Below are positions 17,239-26,535 of a stretch of 64,000 nucleotides of DNA, in pieces. Where the stretch lies: the NCBI RefSeq assembly GCF_002362315.1, contig NZ_MTZV01000001.1, positions 62,001 to 126,000 of the forward strand, written 5' to 3'. The translations under genes were made by a program, and so were the position numbers. The notes below the pieces were generated by a model. The model ran no database searches, had not been told where the DNA came from, and saw only the letters and a list, made by a program, of their open reading frames with translations. The first letter of the stretch is position 1, and each line of letters opens with the position of its first letter. Origin of the DNA: Paraburkholderia acidicola. Lineage in GTDB: Bacteria; Pseudomonadota; Gammaproteobacteria; Burkholderiales; Burkholderiaceae.

Positions 17239-19170
17239 ATGCTCGATTTTTTCCGCAATCACCAACGCCTGATGATGTTCATGCTCATCCTGGTCATTCT
17301 GCCGGGACTGGGCTTCGTGGGTATTCAGGGTTTCCGCGGCTTTTTTGACGAGAGCGCGAACGTCGCGAGCGTCAACGGGCACAAGATCCCGCGCGCCGAC
17401 TACGACAACGCAATGCGTCAGCAGCTCGACCAGGCACGCCAGGCGCTTGGCGCGCAGTTCGATCCGAAAGTGCTCGATACGCCGGAGCGTCGTCGCGATG
17501 TGCTCGACGGGCTGATCCAGCAACGCGTACTGGCCGACGAAACGCAACGTCTGCATCTGACCGCCTCCGACGACGCCGTGCGTCGCGTCCTGCTGAACGA
17601 TCCGATCATCTCGTCGCTGAAAAACCCCGACGGCACGATCGACGTCAATCGCTACAAACAATTGCTGGCGATGCAGGGCATGACGCCCGAGCAGTACGAC
17701 GAACGGGTGCGTTACAGCATCGCCTCGCAGCAGCTGCCGTCGAGCATCGTGGCCAGCGCGTTCACGTCGAAGACGCTCGTGCAGCATCTGACTTCACTGG
17801 CCGACCAGCAACGCGAAGTGCAGGGCCTCGCATTCCACGCGAAAGACTACGCCGCCAAGGTACAGCCTACCGATGCGCAACTGCAGGCGTACTACGACGC
17901 GCATCGCAACGATTTCGCCACGCCGGCCACCGCGACGATCCAGTACCTGGTGCTGTCGCCGGCGGCGCTCGCTAACGCCGCGCAGCCGGGTGACGCCGAT
18001 CTGAAGAAGTATTACGACGACAACATCGCGCACTATCGCACCGAGGGTGAAGTGCGCGCGAGCCACATCCTGATCTCCGCGCCGAAAGACGCCAGCGCTG
18101 CCGACAAGGCAAAAGCGAAAGAGAAAGCGGAAGGCGTGCTCGCGCAGATCAAGGCCCACCCAGACCAGTTTGCGCAGATCGCCCAGCAGAATTCGCAGGA
18201 CCCGGGCTCGGCATCGAAGGGCGGCGATCTCGGCTACTTCACGCGCGGGATGATCGCAGGCGGTCAGGCATTCGACGACGCGGTGTTCAAGCTGAAGAAG
18301 GACGAGGTCAGCGACATCGTGCAAACCGACTTCGGTTATCACATCGTCAAGGTGACCGATGTGAAGCCGGCGGTCACGAAGTCGTTCGACGAAGTGAAAG
18401 ATTCGATCGTGAAGGACGTGAAGGCGCAGCAGGCAGCGAAGACGTTTGCCGACGACGCGGAAGGTTTCACGTCGACCGTCTACGAACAGGCGAAGAGCCT
18501 GCAACCCGCCGCCGACAAGTACAAGCTGCAGGTGCAGACCGCGACGGTCACGCCGAAGCCGAACCCCGCACTGCCGCCCGATAATCCGCTGAACAACGCG
18601 AAATTCCTCGCTGCAGTATTCGCAAACGACGCGACGACGGCACGCAACAACACGCAGGCTATCGATACCGGCAGCAACACGCTGATCGCCGCGCACGTCA
18701 CGGATTACAAGCCGGCTGCGGTGCCGGCGCTCGCTACGATCAAGGATGCAGTGAGCAAGAAGGTGATCGCTGTGCAGTCGGCGGAACTGGCTCGCAAGGA
18801 TGGCGCAGCGAAGCTTGCCGAGCTGGAGAAGTCGAAATCGACGGCCGGGTTCTCGTCGGCACTCAAGGTTTCGCGCAACGACGCACAAGGCGTTCCGCCC
18901 ACCGCACTGAGCGCGATCTACAAGGTCGATGCGCAGAAGTTGCCGGCCTACGTCGGTGTCGATCTCGGCGACGATGGTTATGCGATCTATCGCGTGAATG
19001 CGGTATTGCCGGGAACGCCTGTCGATGGACCGCGGCTCGCCGCCGCCCAGCAGCAGATCGGGCAGGTCGACGCACAGTCGGAAGTGGAAGCGTATATCGA
19101 AGCTGTGAAGGCGCGCTCGAAGGTGAAAACGTACGGCAACCTCGACGGTTCGCAGGCCGATAGCGAGTAA
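17239..19170 (+). CDS. ppiD: periplasmic folding chaperone PpiD (SurA/parvulin-type PPIase)
   Basis: A 643-residue protein. One N-terminal membrane anchor (MLDFFRNHQRLMMFMLILVI..., about 13-33) leaves the rest in the periplasm. A SurA_N-like region follows, then a parvulin domain (about 270-375: ASHILIS, GGDLGYF, FGYHIVKV) and a long C-terminal segment. It helps newly exported outer-membrane proteins fold. The length is normal for PpiD. The ATG at 17239 is chosen because the membrane anchor starts there; a TTG 48 bases upstream overlaps the tRNA terminator and is unlikely. It stands alone between two terminators. Confidence 0.93.
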   Translation: MLDFFRNHQRLMMFMLILVILPGLGFVGIQGFRGFFDESANVASVNGHKIPRADYDNAMRQQLDQARQALGAQFDPKVLDTPERRRDVLDGLIQQRVLADETQRLHLTASDDAVRRVLLNDPIISSLKNPDGTIDVNRYKQLLAMQGMTPEQYDERVRYSIASQQLPSSIVASAFTSKTLVQHLTSLADQQREVQGLAFHAKDYAAKVQPTDAQLQAYYDAHRNDFATPATATIQYLVLSPAALANAAQPGDADLKKYYDDNIAHYRTEGEVRASHILISAPKDASAADKAKAKEKAEGVLAQIKAHPDQFAQIAQQNSQDPGSASKGGDLGYFTRGMIAGGQAFDDAVFKLKKDEVSDIVQTDFGYHIVKVTDVKPAVTKSFDEVKDSIVKDVKAQQAAKTFADDAEGFTSTVYEQAKSLQPAADKYKLQVQTATVTPKPNPALPPDNPLNNAKFLAAVFANDATTARNNTQAIDTGSNTLIAAHVTDYKPAAVPALATIKDAVSKKVIAVQSAELARKDGAAKLAELEKSKSTAGFSSALKVSRNDAQGVPPTALSAIYKVDAQKLPAYVGVDLGDDGYAIYRVNAVLPGTPVDGPRLAAAQQQIGQVDAQSEVEAYIEAVKARSKVKTYGNLDGSQADSE

Positions 19171-19190
19171 CGCGTTCTGCTGAGGCAAAT

Positions 19191-19220
19191 AGAAAAGCCC
19201 CGCTTTAGCGGGGCTTTTCT
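19191..19220 (+). terminator. rho-independent terminator of ppiD
   Basis: A perfect 13-bp stem (agaaaagccccgc / gcggggcttttct) with a TTTA loop is followed by further T residues, 21 bp after the ppiD stop. The A-rich left arm also lets it work for the opposite strand. Confidence 0.9.
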
Positions 19221-19303
19221 TTTGCGGGAGAGTGGTTGCTACAGACGTGTCGAATTTACATCGCCACGAACCCAGTTACCCGTCGCATTCATCAGACGAC
19301 GCA

Positions 19304-19645
19304 TTACAGGCACGCGCTGATGCTACCCGAGGCGTCGCTGCTGGTGCCGCTGCCTGCACGGAAACCCACCCACGAACCCTGACCGGTCCGTCCCGGACGC
19401 ACGACTGCGGCCGCGCCATTGGGCGGTTGCTGTCCTGGGACGTAGACGTCGACGGCCTGATCGTTGGCGAGTTCGTTTTGCGACACGACCTGCTGTTGCG
19501 TCGAATCAGCCCATTTCTTCGCGATGCATTGAGCGACCGCTCCCGGGGGCTGCTGGCTTTGTCCGACAGATTGCACATTGGCTGCCGGCTGCGCAGCGCA
19601 CGCAGAAATGGCAACGGTCAAAGCGATAAGCGGTAAGTGTTTCAC
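19304..19645 (-). CDS. small putative lipoprotein
   Basis: A 113-residue protein whose N-terminus (VKHLPLIALTVAISAC) is a signal peptide with a lipobox-like ISAC, so Cys16 is the likely acylated residue. A GTG start at 19645 is chosen because AAGGAG lies 6 bases before it; a TTG five codons upstream has no such site. The mature part is Gln/Ala/Pro-rich with two further Cys and no known domain that I recognise. It is convergent with ppiD and lies upstream-to-downstream of the tesA-like gene on neither operon with certainty. Confidence 0.7.
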   Translation of the reverse strand: MKHLPLIALTVAISACAAQPAANVQSVGQSQQPPGAVAQCIAKKWADSTQQQVVSQNELANDQAVDVYVPGQQPPNGAAAVVRPGRTGQGSWVGFRAGSGTSSDASGSISACL

Positions 19646-19764
19646 GTTATCTCCTTCCAAGATCGCTCAAGATTGAGCCGGATTTTCAAGGTCACGCGAT
19701 AGCGTCGGATCAACCGACATCGGTGGTGTTCCCCGTATTTCGCAACAGGCTGTCAGCGCGCTTG

Positions 19765-20466
19765 TCAGCGCGGCGAAGCTGGGCGAAGCAGCGGCTTGAG
19801 GGCTGGCCACACGTTGTTCAGTAGCACGGGCTGTGCCTGAACAGTCGGGTGCATCTGGTCGGCCTGGAACATGTCCGGCTTGTTTTCAATGCCGGCAAGG
19901 AGAAATGGCACCAGCGGAGCACGCATCTGCTTCGCGAGATCGTCGTAGATAGCGTGGAACTTTTGGGTGTAGTCGGGGCCGTAGTTGGGCGGTACGTACA
20001 TGCCGACCAGCACGACCTTCGCCTGTGCCTGCTGCGCGAGCTGGACGATCGAGCGCAGGTTGTTTTCGGTGGTAGCGAGCGGGATGCCGCGCAGTGCGTC
20101 GTTCGCGCCGAGTTCGACGACGACGATGGACGGTTTGAGTCGCTGCATCAACGCGGGCATGCGCGCGAGTCCGCCTGCGGTGGTGTCGCCGCTGATGCTT
20201 GCATTGGCGACGCTATAATCGATGCGCTCATCGGCAAGACGTCGGCGCAGCAGTGCGACCCAGCCGCTATCGCGCGGCAGGCCGTATTCGGCGGAGATGC
20301 TGTCGCCGAGTACGACGATGGCCGGTGCTGCCGGTGCTGCCGTTGGTGTCGTCGTAGCGGCTGCATACACCGCAGGCGTGACCGCAACAGTCGCAACAAC
20401 CGCAGCGACGGTTCCCACTGCCACACCCAGTGCAACGAAGCACGCTCTCAACCTACGCTTCACCAT
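19765..20466 (-). CDS. tesA: TesA-like GDSL esterase/lysophospholipase
   Basis: A 233-residue SGNH hydrolase: signal peptide (MVKRRLRACFVALGVAVG..., cleavage near VYA-AA), block I GDSISAEYGL with the nucleophile Ser, block III GANDALRG, and block V DQMHPT with catalytic Asp/His. The family is a periplasmic thioesterase I / protease I / lysophospholipase. The order esterase divergent from a LolD-like ABC ATPase is the same as tesA-ybbA in E. coli. The start at 20466 overlaps the ABC start codon by two bases; an alternative ATG at 20490 would lie inside the ABC gene. Confidence 0.9.
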   Translation of the reverse strand: MVKRRLRACFVALGVAVGTVAAVVATVAVTPAVYAAATTTPTAAPAAPAIVVLGDSISAEYGLPRDSGWVALLRRRLADERIDYSVANASISGDTTAGGLARMPALMQRLKPSIVVVELGANDALRGIPLATTENNLRSIVQLAQQAQAKVVLVGMYVPPNYGPDYTQKFHAIYDDLAKQMRAPLVPFLLAGIENKPDMFQADQMHPTVQAQPVLLNNVWPALKPLLRPASPR

Positions 20467-21151
20467 GCAAAAGAAAACTGATCCAGTCATTGAAGTACGG
20501 GGTTTGTGCAAGAGGGTTCAGGATGCAACGGGCGAACTGACGATCCTCGATGATATCGATCTTTCGATCGAATCCGGCAGCAGTGTGGCGATCGTCGGTG
20601 CGTCCGGCTCGGGCAAGTCTACGTTGCTGGGGCTGCTAGCGGGATTGGACAGTGCAAGTTCTGGATCGGTTCGGTTGCTGGGTCAGGAGCTGACCGGACT
20701 CGGCGAGGACGAGCGCGCGGCGTTGCGCAATGGTTCGGTCGGCTTCGTCTTCCAGTCGTTTCAACTGATGCCACATCTGACCGCGCTCGAAAACGTCACA
20801 CTGCCGCTCGAATTGCAGGGCGGGATGACGTCGCGCGACACCGCGTCGCGTGCGAGAGCGCTGCTGGAACAGGTCGGGCTTGGCAAGCGGACCGGCCATT
20901 ATCCGAAGCTGCTGTCGGGCGGCGAACAGCAACGCGTCGCGCTTGCGCGTGCGTTCGTCACGCATCCGGCCATCCTGTTCGCCGACGAACCGACCGGCAG
21001 TCTCGATGCGGCGACCGGGCATGCGGTGATCGATCTGATGTTCGAGATGAATCGTGCGAACGGTGCCACGCTCGTGCTCGTGACGCATGATGTCGAACTG
21101 GCGCGGCGTTGCGATAGCACGGTGACGATCGAGGCGGGGCGACTCGCCTGA
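20465..21151 (+). CDS. ybbA: LolD/YbbA-like ABC transporter ATP-binding protein
   Basis: A 228-residue ABC ATPase: Walker A GASGSGKST (about residues 42-50), Q-loop VFQSFQLMPH, signature LSGGEQQRVALARA, Walker B ILFADEPTGSLD, and switch His in VTHD. This is the MacB/LolD class. Such ATPases work with FtsX-like permeases, but the next gene is the opposite-strand pgi and no permease is near. The start codon overlaps that of the divergent tesA-like gene through a shared CATG. Confidence 0.9.
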   Translation: MQKKTDPVIEVRGLCKRVQDATGELTILDDIDLSIESGSSVAIVGASGSGKSTLLGLLAGLDSASSGSVRLLGQELTGLGEDERAALRNGSVGFVFQSFQLMPHLTALENVTLPLELQGGMTSRDTASRARALLEQVGLGKRTGHYPKLLSGGEQQRVALARAFVTHPAILFADEPTGSLDAATGHAVIDLMFEMNRANGATLVLVTHDVELARRCDSTVTIEAGRLA

Positions 21152-21175
21152 GTTCGTCCGAATAGCGGCACGTTC

Positions 21176-21205
21176 AAAAAAACGGCCCGCGCACTGGCGG
21201 ACCGT
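21176..21205 (-). terminator. rho-independent terminator of pgi
   Basis: Read on the minus strand: a 9-bp stem with one mismatch (acggtccgc / gcgggccgt) followed by seven T residues, about 55 bp after the pgi stop. Confidence 0.65.
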
Positions 21206-21259
21206 ATTCCAGCAGGCAAAGCGAAGCGGCTCAGTAGCCGCTTGCCTTCACCATCACAA

Positions 21260-22885
21260 TCACTTCTGTGACTTCAATGCAGTACGCGCCCGTGCGATCA
21301 ACGCGGACGTCGACGAGTCGTGCTTGCCTACAGCGCCATCCGGCGCAACCAGATCGGCGTCGACGACCTTACCGAGAATCTTGCCCAGCTCGACACCCCA
21401 CTGATCGAACGGGTTGATATTCCACACCGACGCCTGCACGAGCACCTTGTGTTCGTACAGCGCGATCAGCGCGCCGAGCGAACGCGCCGTAAGCGCTTCG
21501 ACGAGGATAGTCGTCGTCGGCCGGTTGCCCGGGAACACCAGGTGAGGCACGAGTTCCGGCTTGTCCGGGCCGGCAACCTTGGTCGCTTCTTCGACGGTAC
21601 GGCCGAGCATCAACGCTTCGCTCTGCGCGAAACAGTTTGCCAGCAGCTTCGAATGATGGCCAGGCAGCGGATGCTCGGACGTGAGCAGCGCGATGAAATC
21701 GATCGGCACGATCGTCGGGCCTTGATGCAGCATCTGGAAGAACGCGTGCTGGCCGTTCGTGCCCGGTTCGCCCCAGGTCACGGCCGCGGTCGGGTAGTCG
21801 ACCGTCACACCATCGAGCCGCGCCGACTTGCCGTTGCTTTCCATCTCGAGCTGCTGCAGATACGACGGCAGGAAATGCAGCGCCTCCGAATACGGTGCGA
21901 CGAGATAGCTTTGCGAGCCGAAGAAGTTGCGATACCAGATGCCGATCATGCCGAGCAGCACCGGCAGGTTGTGCTCAAGCGGTGTTTCGCGGAAGTGCCG
22001 GTCCATGTCATTGGCGCCGAGCAGCAGTTCGTCGAACTGCTGCGGTCCGATCGCGATCATGATCGACAGCCCCACCGACGACCACAACGAGTAACGTCCG
22101 CCAACCCAGTCCCACATCTCGAACACGTTTTCTTTGGCGATACCGAACTTGACGACTTCGGCCGGGTTCGCGGACACACCGACGAAGTGTTTCGCGAGTT
22201 CGCCTTCGGGGCAGCCGCCCTGCACGAGCCAGTCGCGCATCGAGCGCGCGTTGGTCATCGTTTCGAGCGTCGTGAAGGTCTTCGATACGATGATCGCGAG
22301 CGTTTCTTCCGGATCGAGATGCTGCAACACGCGATACAGATCGGCGCCGTCGACGTTCGACACGAAGTGCGTCGAGATGTCCGGCGTCGACAGATGCTGC
22401 AACGCATGCGCGACCATCTTCGGCCCGAGATCCGAACCACCGATGCCGATATTCACCACGTGACGGATGCGCTTGCCGGTGTAGCCGGTCCATGCGCCGC
22501 TGCGCAGCTGGTCGGCGAACGCCGCCATCTTTGCGCGCTCGGCAAGGATCTCGGCGTGAAAGGGCGCTTGCGGATCGATCGCGCGCAACGCGGTATGCAG
22601 CGCCGCGCGGCCTTCGGTCGGATTGACGATCTCGCCTGCGAACATCGCGTCGCGGCGCTTCTCGACGCCGGCTTCACGCGCGAGTTGCACGAGCAGTTTT
22701 AGCGTTTCGCCGGTGACGCGGTTCTTCGAAAAATCGACGGCAAGACCGCCGCCCGCGAACGTGAAGCGTTCGGCGCGGGTCGGCGCAGGATCGTTCTCGG
22801 GAGCGAACCAGTCGCGCAGGCGTTGATTGCGGATCTGTTCGTAATGGGTTTGCAGCGAGGACCAGGCGGGGAGCGAGTTCGGCAT
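21260..22885 (-). CDS. pgi: glucose-6-phosphate isomerase
   Basis: A 541-residue protein, normal length for bacterial PGI. It interconverts glucose-6-phosphate and fructose-6-phosphate in the cytoplasm. Visible signatures: [22 protein letters not shown] segment ([12 protein letters not shown]), [16 protein letters not shown] and [16 protein letters not shown]. The ATG at 22885 (MPNSLPAW) is chosen because the family begins there; the frame is open further upstream but that part is not protein-like. It stands as a single minus-strand gene upstream of which lies nnr on the same strand (187-bp gap). Confidence 0.97.
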   Translation of the reverse strand: MPNSLPAWSSLQTHYEQIRNQRLRDWFAPENDPAPTRAERFTFAGGGLAVDFSKNRVTGETLKLLVQLAREAGVEKRRDAMFAGEIVNPTEGRAALHTALRAIDPQAPFHAEILAERAKMAAFADQLRSGAWTGYTGKRIRHVVNIGIGGSDLGPKMVAHALQHLSTPDISTHFVSNVDGADLYRVLQHLDPEETLAIIVSKTFTTLETMTNARSMRDWLVQGGCPEGELAKHFVGVSANPAEVVKFGIAKENVFEMWDWVGGRYSLWSSVGLSIMIAIGPQQFDELLLGANDMDRHFRETPLEHNLPVLLGMIGIWYRNFFGSQSYLVAPYSEALHFLPSYLQQLEMESNGKSARLDGVTVDYPTAAVTWGEPGTNGQHAFFQMLHQGPTIVPIDFIALLTSEHPLPGHHSKLLANCFAQSEALMLGRTVEEATKVAGPDKPELVPHLVFPGNRPTTTILVEALTARSLGALIALYEHKVLVQASVWNINPFDQWGVELGKILGKVVDADLVAPDGAVGKHDSSTSALIARARTALKSQK

Positions 22886-23072
22886 CGTAACTGTCCGTCT
22901 AACGAAGAGGCAGGATGAAAGGCGGCGGGATGAACGCACCGCCCAAGGTGCGGCGCCGGTGTGCCGCTGCTTTAAGCGGCGCGCTTCGGGTAATCCGGCC
23001 GGCGCAGTTGTTGAGTATAGCGGCGTTGAGTGACAGCGGGCAGACGGAACGTCGCGGTTCACATAGTGCGAT

Positions 23073-24650
23073 TCAATCGCGTGGTGGATAGAACAGCCGG
23101 TTCAGCAAGGTGCGTACCATCGGCGCGAGTTCGCCGGCCGTCAGACCGACGGGGCCGTCGCCGCGGGCGGTCAGCGTGTCGGCGGCGAGGCCGTGCAGGT
23201 AGACGCCCGCGAGCGCCGCTTCGTAGCGCGGCAGCCGCTGTGCGAGCAGCGCGCCGATCAGGCCACCGAGCACATCGCCGGTGCCGCCGGTGGCGAGCGC
23301 CGCGTTGCCGGTCGGGTTGATTGCGATGCGGCCGTCGGGCGCGGCGATCACCGTGCCGGTTCCTTTCAGCACGATAACGCTCGCGAACCGGGTGGCGAGT
23401 TCACGCGCTGCGGCGAGCCGGTCGCGTTGTACATGGCGTGTATCGCTCGCGAGGAGGCGTGCGGCTTCGAGCGGATGCGGTGTGAGCACGCAGGGATCGC
23501 CGCGGGCGCCGCATGCTGCGACCTCGGCGGCCAGCGATGCGTCATTGGCAAGCAGGTTCAGCGCATCGGCATCGAGCAGCTTCAGTCCGTCGAGACGCAG
23601 CACGTCGTGCAGCACACGCGCGGCAGGTTCGCGTGTGCCCATGCCGCAACCTAGCGCGAGCGCGTCCATTTCATCGAGCGGCAGGTTCTCGAGCGCGTGC
23701 AGCATCAATTCGGGGTGGGGCGGGTCGTAGGCGGGCGCGCCGCTGCCGATAAACGCCACATGCACTTTGCCCGCACCGGCATGGAGCGCGGCCCGCGCGG
23801 CGAGTATCGGTGCGCCGCACATGCCCGTGTCGCCACCGACCACCGCGAGACTGCCGAAGGTGCCTTTATGCGTGGAGAAATCGCGCGGCGGTAGATGCGC
23901 GGCGAAGAGGGCGGGTGCGTTGAGCACCGGCGTTGTGGTGTCGCCGTGCGCGGCTGCATCGAGTCCGATCGGCGCGACGCTGACCGCGCCCGCCAGATCG
24001 CGGCCCGAGGCCATGAAAAGCCCAGGCTTGGCGCCGATGAAGGTGACCGTATGGGTCGCGCGCACCGCCGCGCTGCCGTCGATCACATTGCCGGTGTCGC
24101 TGTCGAGTCCACTCGGTACGTCGAGTGCGAGCACGCGTCCGGTGCGGCGTGCGCGTTCGGACAGACGCTCGGCCAGCACGGCAAACACGCCGTCGAGCGG
24201 ACGCGTGAGCCCGATACCGAACATGCCGTCGACGAGCCAGCCATAGCGCGCGAATGTTTCCGGTGGCGCTGCGGTGATCGGCACGCCTGCAGCACGTGCG
24301 TTGTCGAGTGCCCAGCGCGCGTCGTCGGGTTTGACCTCGACCGGCATGCAGATCTCGACGGCGATGCCGGCGTGGCGCAAGTGCGTCGCGACAACCAGTG
24401 CGTCGCCGCCGTTGTTGCCCGGGCCAGCCACGATCCACACGGGATACGCGGCATCGATGGAACCCTTGCGGTCGATCTGCGCGAGCAGGAAGCGGGCGGC
24501 GGCTTCACCGGCGCGTGCCATCAGCGTGTGCGGCGGCAGGTGGGACGCGGCTGCGCTTTCGAGCGCGCGCAGATCAGCGACGCTCAGCAGCGGCAACGGC
24601 TGATCGATGGGGGTTAGCAACGAGGAGAAATCGGACGACGCGTCGGTCAT
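23073..24650 (-). CDS. nnr: bifunctional NAD(P)H-hydrate epimerase / ADP-dependent dehydratase
   Basis: A 525-residue fusion. The N-terminal YjeF_N half (about 20-230) carries [13 protein letters not shown] and [11 protein letters not shown] and epimerises R/S NAD(P)H hydrates. The C-terminal carbohydrate-kinase-like half (about 240-520) carries [10 protein letters not shown] and the ADP-binding [10 protein letters not shown] and dehydrates them. Together they repair damaged NAD(P)H. The length matches the usual fused form. Confidence 0.95.
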   Translation of the reverse strand: MTDASSDFSSLLTPIDQPLPLLSVADLRALESAAASHLPPHTLMARAGEAAARFLLAQIDRKGSIDAAYPVWIVAGPGNNGGDALVVATHLRHAGIAVEICMPVEVKPDDARWALDNARAAGVPITAAPPETFARYGWLVDGMFGIGLTRPLDGVFAVLAERLSERARRTGRVLALDVPSGLDSDTGNVIDGSAAVRATHTVTFIGAKPGLFMASGRDLAGAVSVAPIGLDAAAHGDTTTPVLNAPALFAAHLPPRDFSTHKGTFGSLAVVGGDTGMCGAPILAARAALHAGAGKVHVAFIGSGAPAYDPPHPELMLHALENLPLDEMDALALGCGMGTREPAARVLHDVLRLDGLKLLDADALNLLANDASLAAEVAACGARGDPCVLTPHPLEAARLLASDTRHVQRDRLAAARELATRFASVIVLKGTGTVIAAPDGRIAINPTGNAALATGGTGDVLGGLIGALLAQRLPRYEAALAGVYLHGLAADTLTARGDGPVGLTAGELAPMVRTLLNRLFYPPRD

Positions 24651-24804
24651 GGTGTGAGCGGAGGCCGGGGAAGGTCGGTGAATCCGCTCATGGTAGTGCG
24701 AATGGGCGCGCGCTGCCGCTATATCGCGGCCGTGCGGTGGCGCGGCCTTCGTTCAGCGTCTGGCAGATTGCTCGAAGCCCGGCGACCTCATCGCGCCGCA
24801 ACCC

Positions 24805-26106
24805 TCAGCGTCCAAAACGCTCCGCGCGCAAAGCCGCGACCGTGTCGGGCGGCAGATCGGGCACCGTACCCGATACGAGATCCGCGACGAGCCGCGCGGA
24901 GCCGCACGCGAGCCCCCAGCCTGCCGGGCCATGTCCGAGGTTCACAAAAAGCCGCGGATGCAACGCGTTACCGACCACCGGCAAGCCGTCCGGCGACAGC
25001 AGCTTCACACCTTCCCACGGCATCGCAGCGGAGATCTTGGCCGCGCCGGGAATCCAGTCATGAGTCGCCTGGCCGAGCAGCGCGAGCGCTTCTTTGGTCA
25101 GCGGCTCACCGAGCGGCTTGTCGGTCTGGCCGACACTTTGCAGAACCGCACCGCCGGCAATGCGCAGCCGGTGATTGTTGCGCGTGATCGTAATGCGCTT
25201 CACCGCATCGATCACGGTGATGTGCGGTGCGCATTCTTCATGGGCGATCGGTGCGACGAGGGTATGGAGCCGCAATGGATGCAGCGGCAGACTCAGCCCA
25301 AGCCGTTCGAGCAACGGCAGACTGCCGACGCCCGCGGCCACCACGACCGCATCGGCGCTGATCACGTCGACTTCGCGCGAACGCAGCGGCTCGCCGACGC
25401 GCGGCACGAGTTCGACGGCTGCCCGCTCGCCGTCGACGCGGATCGCCGCCACCTCGCGGCCAAGCTGGAACTGGACGCCGCCCTGGGCATCGAGCGTCTG
25501 CTTGATGAGCTTCGCGAACAACGGGCAATTCGCCGTGCGTTCGGTTTCGAACAGCACGCCACCGGCAAAAGCGGGTTCGGTCGGCACGGAATGTTCGAGC
25601 GCCGCGCATTCGGCGGCGCTCAGCACGTGATGCGGCACTTCGAAGCGGCGCAGCAGATCGAGCGCGGACTGCGCGCGCTCCCATTCCTGCGCGGTGCGCA
25701 CGAGATAAAGCTGACCGGTCGATTGTTCGAATTCGAGCCCGAAACGCGCTTCCATGTCGGCCATTGCATCGCGGGCCGACTCGACGAGCGGCCGCAGCCG
25801 CGAATATTGGCGGGCGAAAGCGTCGGGTTCCTGCAGCGTGTTCAACTGACGGACGAAGTCGCGTGCCGCGCCGTTAAAGCCGGTCTTGCGGATCACGCCG
25901 TTCTTCGCATCCTGGCGATGCGCCATGAAGGTGGGGCCGAACCAGACGTCGAGCGGCGTGGGCAGCACGGTGCCGCTGTGTCCGTAGGTCGCGCCCTGGG
26001 CGACGGTCGCGTGGCGTTCGACCACGCACACCCGATGCCCGGCTGCGCGCAGTTGATAGGCGGTGGCGACGCCGACGATCCCGCCGCCAATGACGATGAC
26101 ATCCAT
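24805..26106 (-). CDS. DadA-like FAD-dependent D-amino-acid dehydrogenase
   Basis: A 433-residue FAD oxidoreductase of the DAO superfamily. The N-terminal Rossmann motif is VIGGGIVGVATAYQL. The C-terminal FAD-contact block is PDGLPVVGN...NLGHGPAGWGLACGS. It probably oxidises D-amino acids (quinone-linked deamination), with substrate unproven. ATG 26106 begins directly at the Rossmann strand. It is divergent from purL, with a 429-bp gap. It could be one of several DadA paralogues usual in Burkholderiaceae, so I give no symbol. Confidence 0.88.
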   Translation of the reverse strand: MDVIVIGGGIVGVATAYQLRAAGHRVCVVERHATVAQGATYGHSGTVLPTPLDVWFGPTFMAHRQDAKNGVIRKTGFNGAARDFVRQLNTLQEPDAFARQYSRLRPLVESARDAMADMEARFGLEFEQSTGQLYLVRTAQEWERAQSALDLLRRFEVPHHVLSAAECAALEHSVPTEPAFAGGVLFETERTANCPLFAKLIKQTLDAQGGVQFQLGREVAAIRVDGERAAVELVPRVGEPLRSREVDVISADAVVVAAGVGSLPLLERLGLSLPLHPLRLHTLVAPIAHEECAPHITVIDAVKRITITRNNHRLRIAGGAVLQSVGQTDKPLGEPLTKEALALLGQATHDWIPGAAKISAAMPWEGVKLLSPDGLPVVGNALHPRLFVNLGHGPAGWGLACGSARLVADLVSGTVPDLPPDTVAALRAERFGR

Positions 26107-26535
26107 GTGTGTGCAATTGACCGGCACGACGCGAGACGTCCGGCGCTCCCCGTATTGCGTGACAGGCCGGGCACGCGGCAAGCCGTTGCACCGGGCTGGT
26201 GAAAGGCCGAATGATAGCAGCCAAACGCGCGCTCCGGCGGCGTGCACGCATGCGCGCTGCGTGGATTCGAAGGGCGGTGGGGGTTGCAGCCGGCGTACGC
26301 TCGTTGGCGTGCCGGCGCCTGTGCAAAAGAATGTTGTGGAGGGCTCCGGCGGCCGGGGACGGGACCCAGCCGACTGGCTGTGACATTGCCCCCACAACCG
26401 TTCCCGATTCAAGCCGGAATGCCATGGCACCGGCCTTGGGCGGGTCTTCCCGGGGTATAATCTGCGACTTCCTTCCGCCTCACGTCGCCCTACGCGCGAC
26501 TCGTCGACGCAACCTAGCGACCCAACGTCAAGTCC
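26107..26535. other. 429-bp divergent intergenic region
   Basis: No gene is supported. It holds the promoters of the DadA-like gene (minus) and purL (plus). A perfect TATAAT lies at 26456-26461. Confidence 0.6.
26456..26461 (+). promoter_or_regulatory. -10 box of the likely purL promoter
   Basis: A consensus TATAAT stands 75 bp before the purL ATG in otherwise GC-rich sequence. No good -35 hexamer is found at 16-18 bp spacing, so the promoter may need an activator, or the hexamer may be chance. Confidence 0.45.

Noticed and set aside
20222..20464. N-terminal extension of the ABC ATPase
   Set aside because: The added part is the antisense of the tesA signal peptide region and is Ala/Val/Thr low-complexity; the family starts at 20465.
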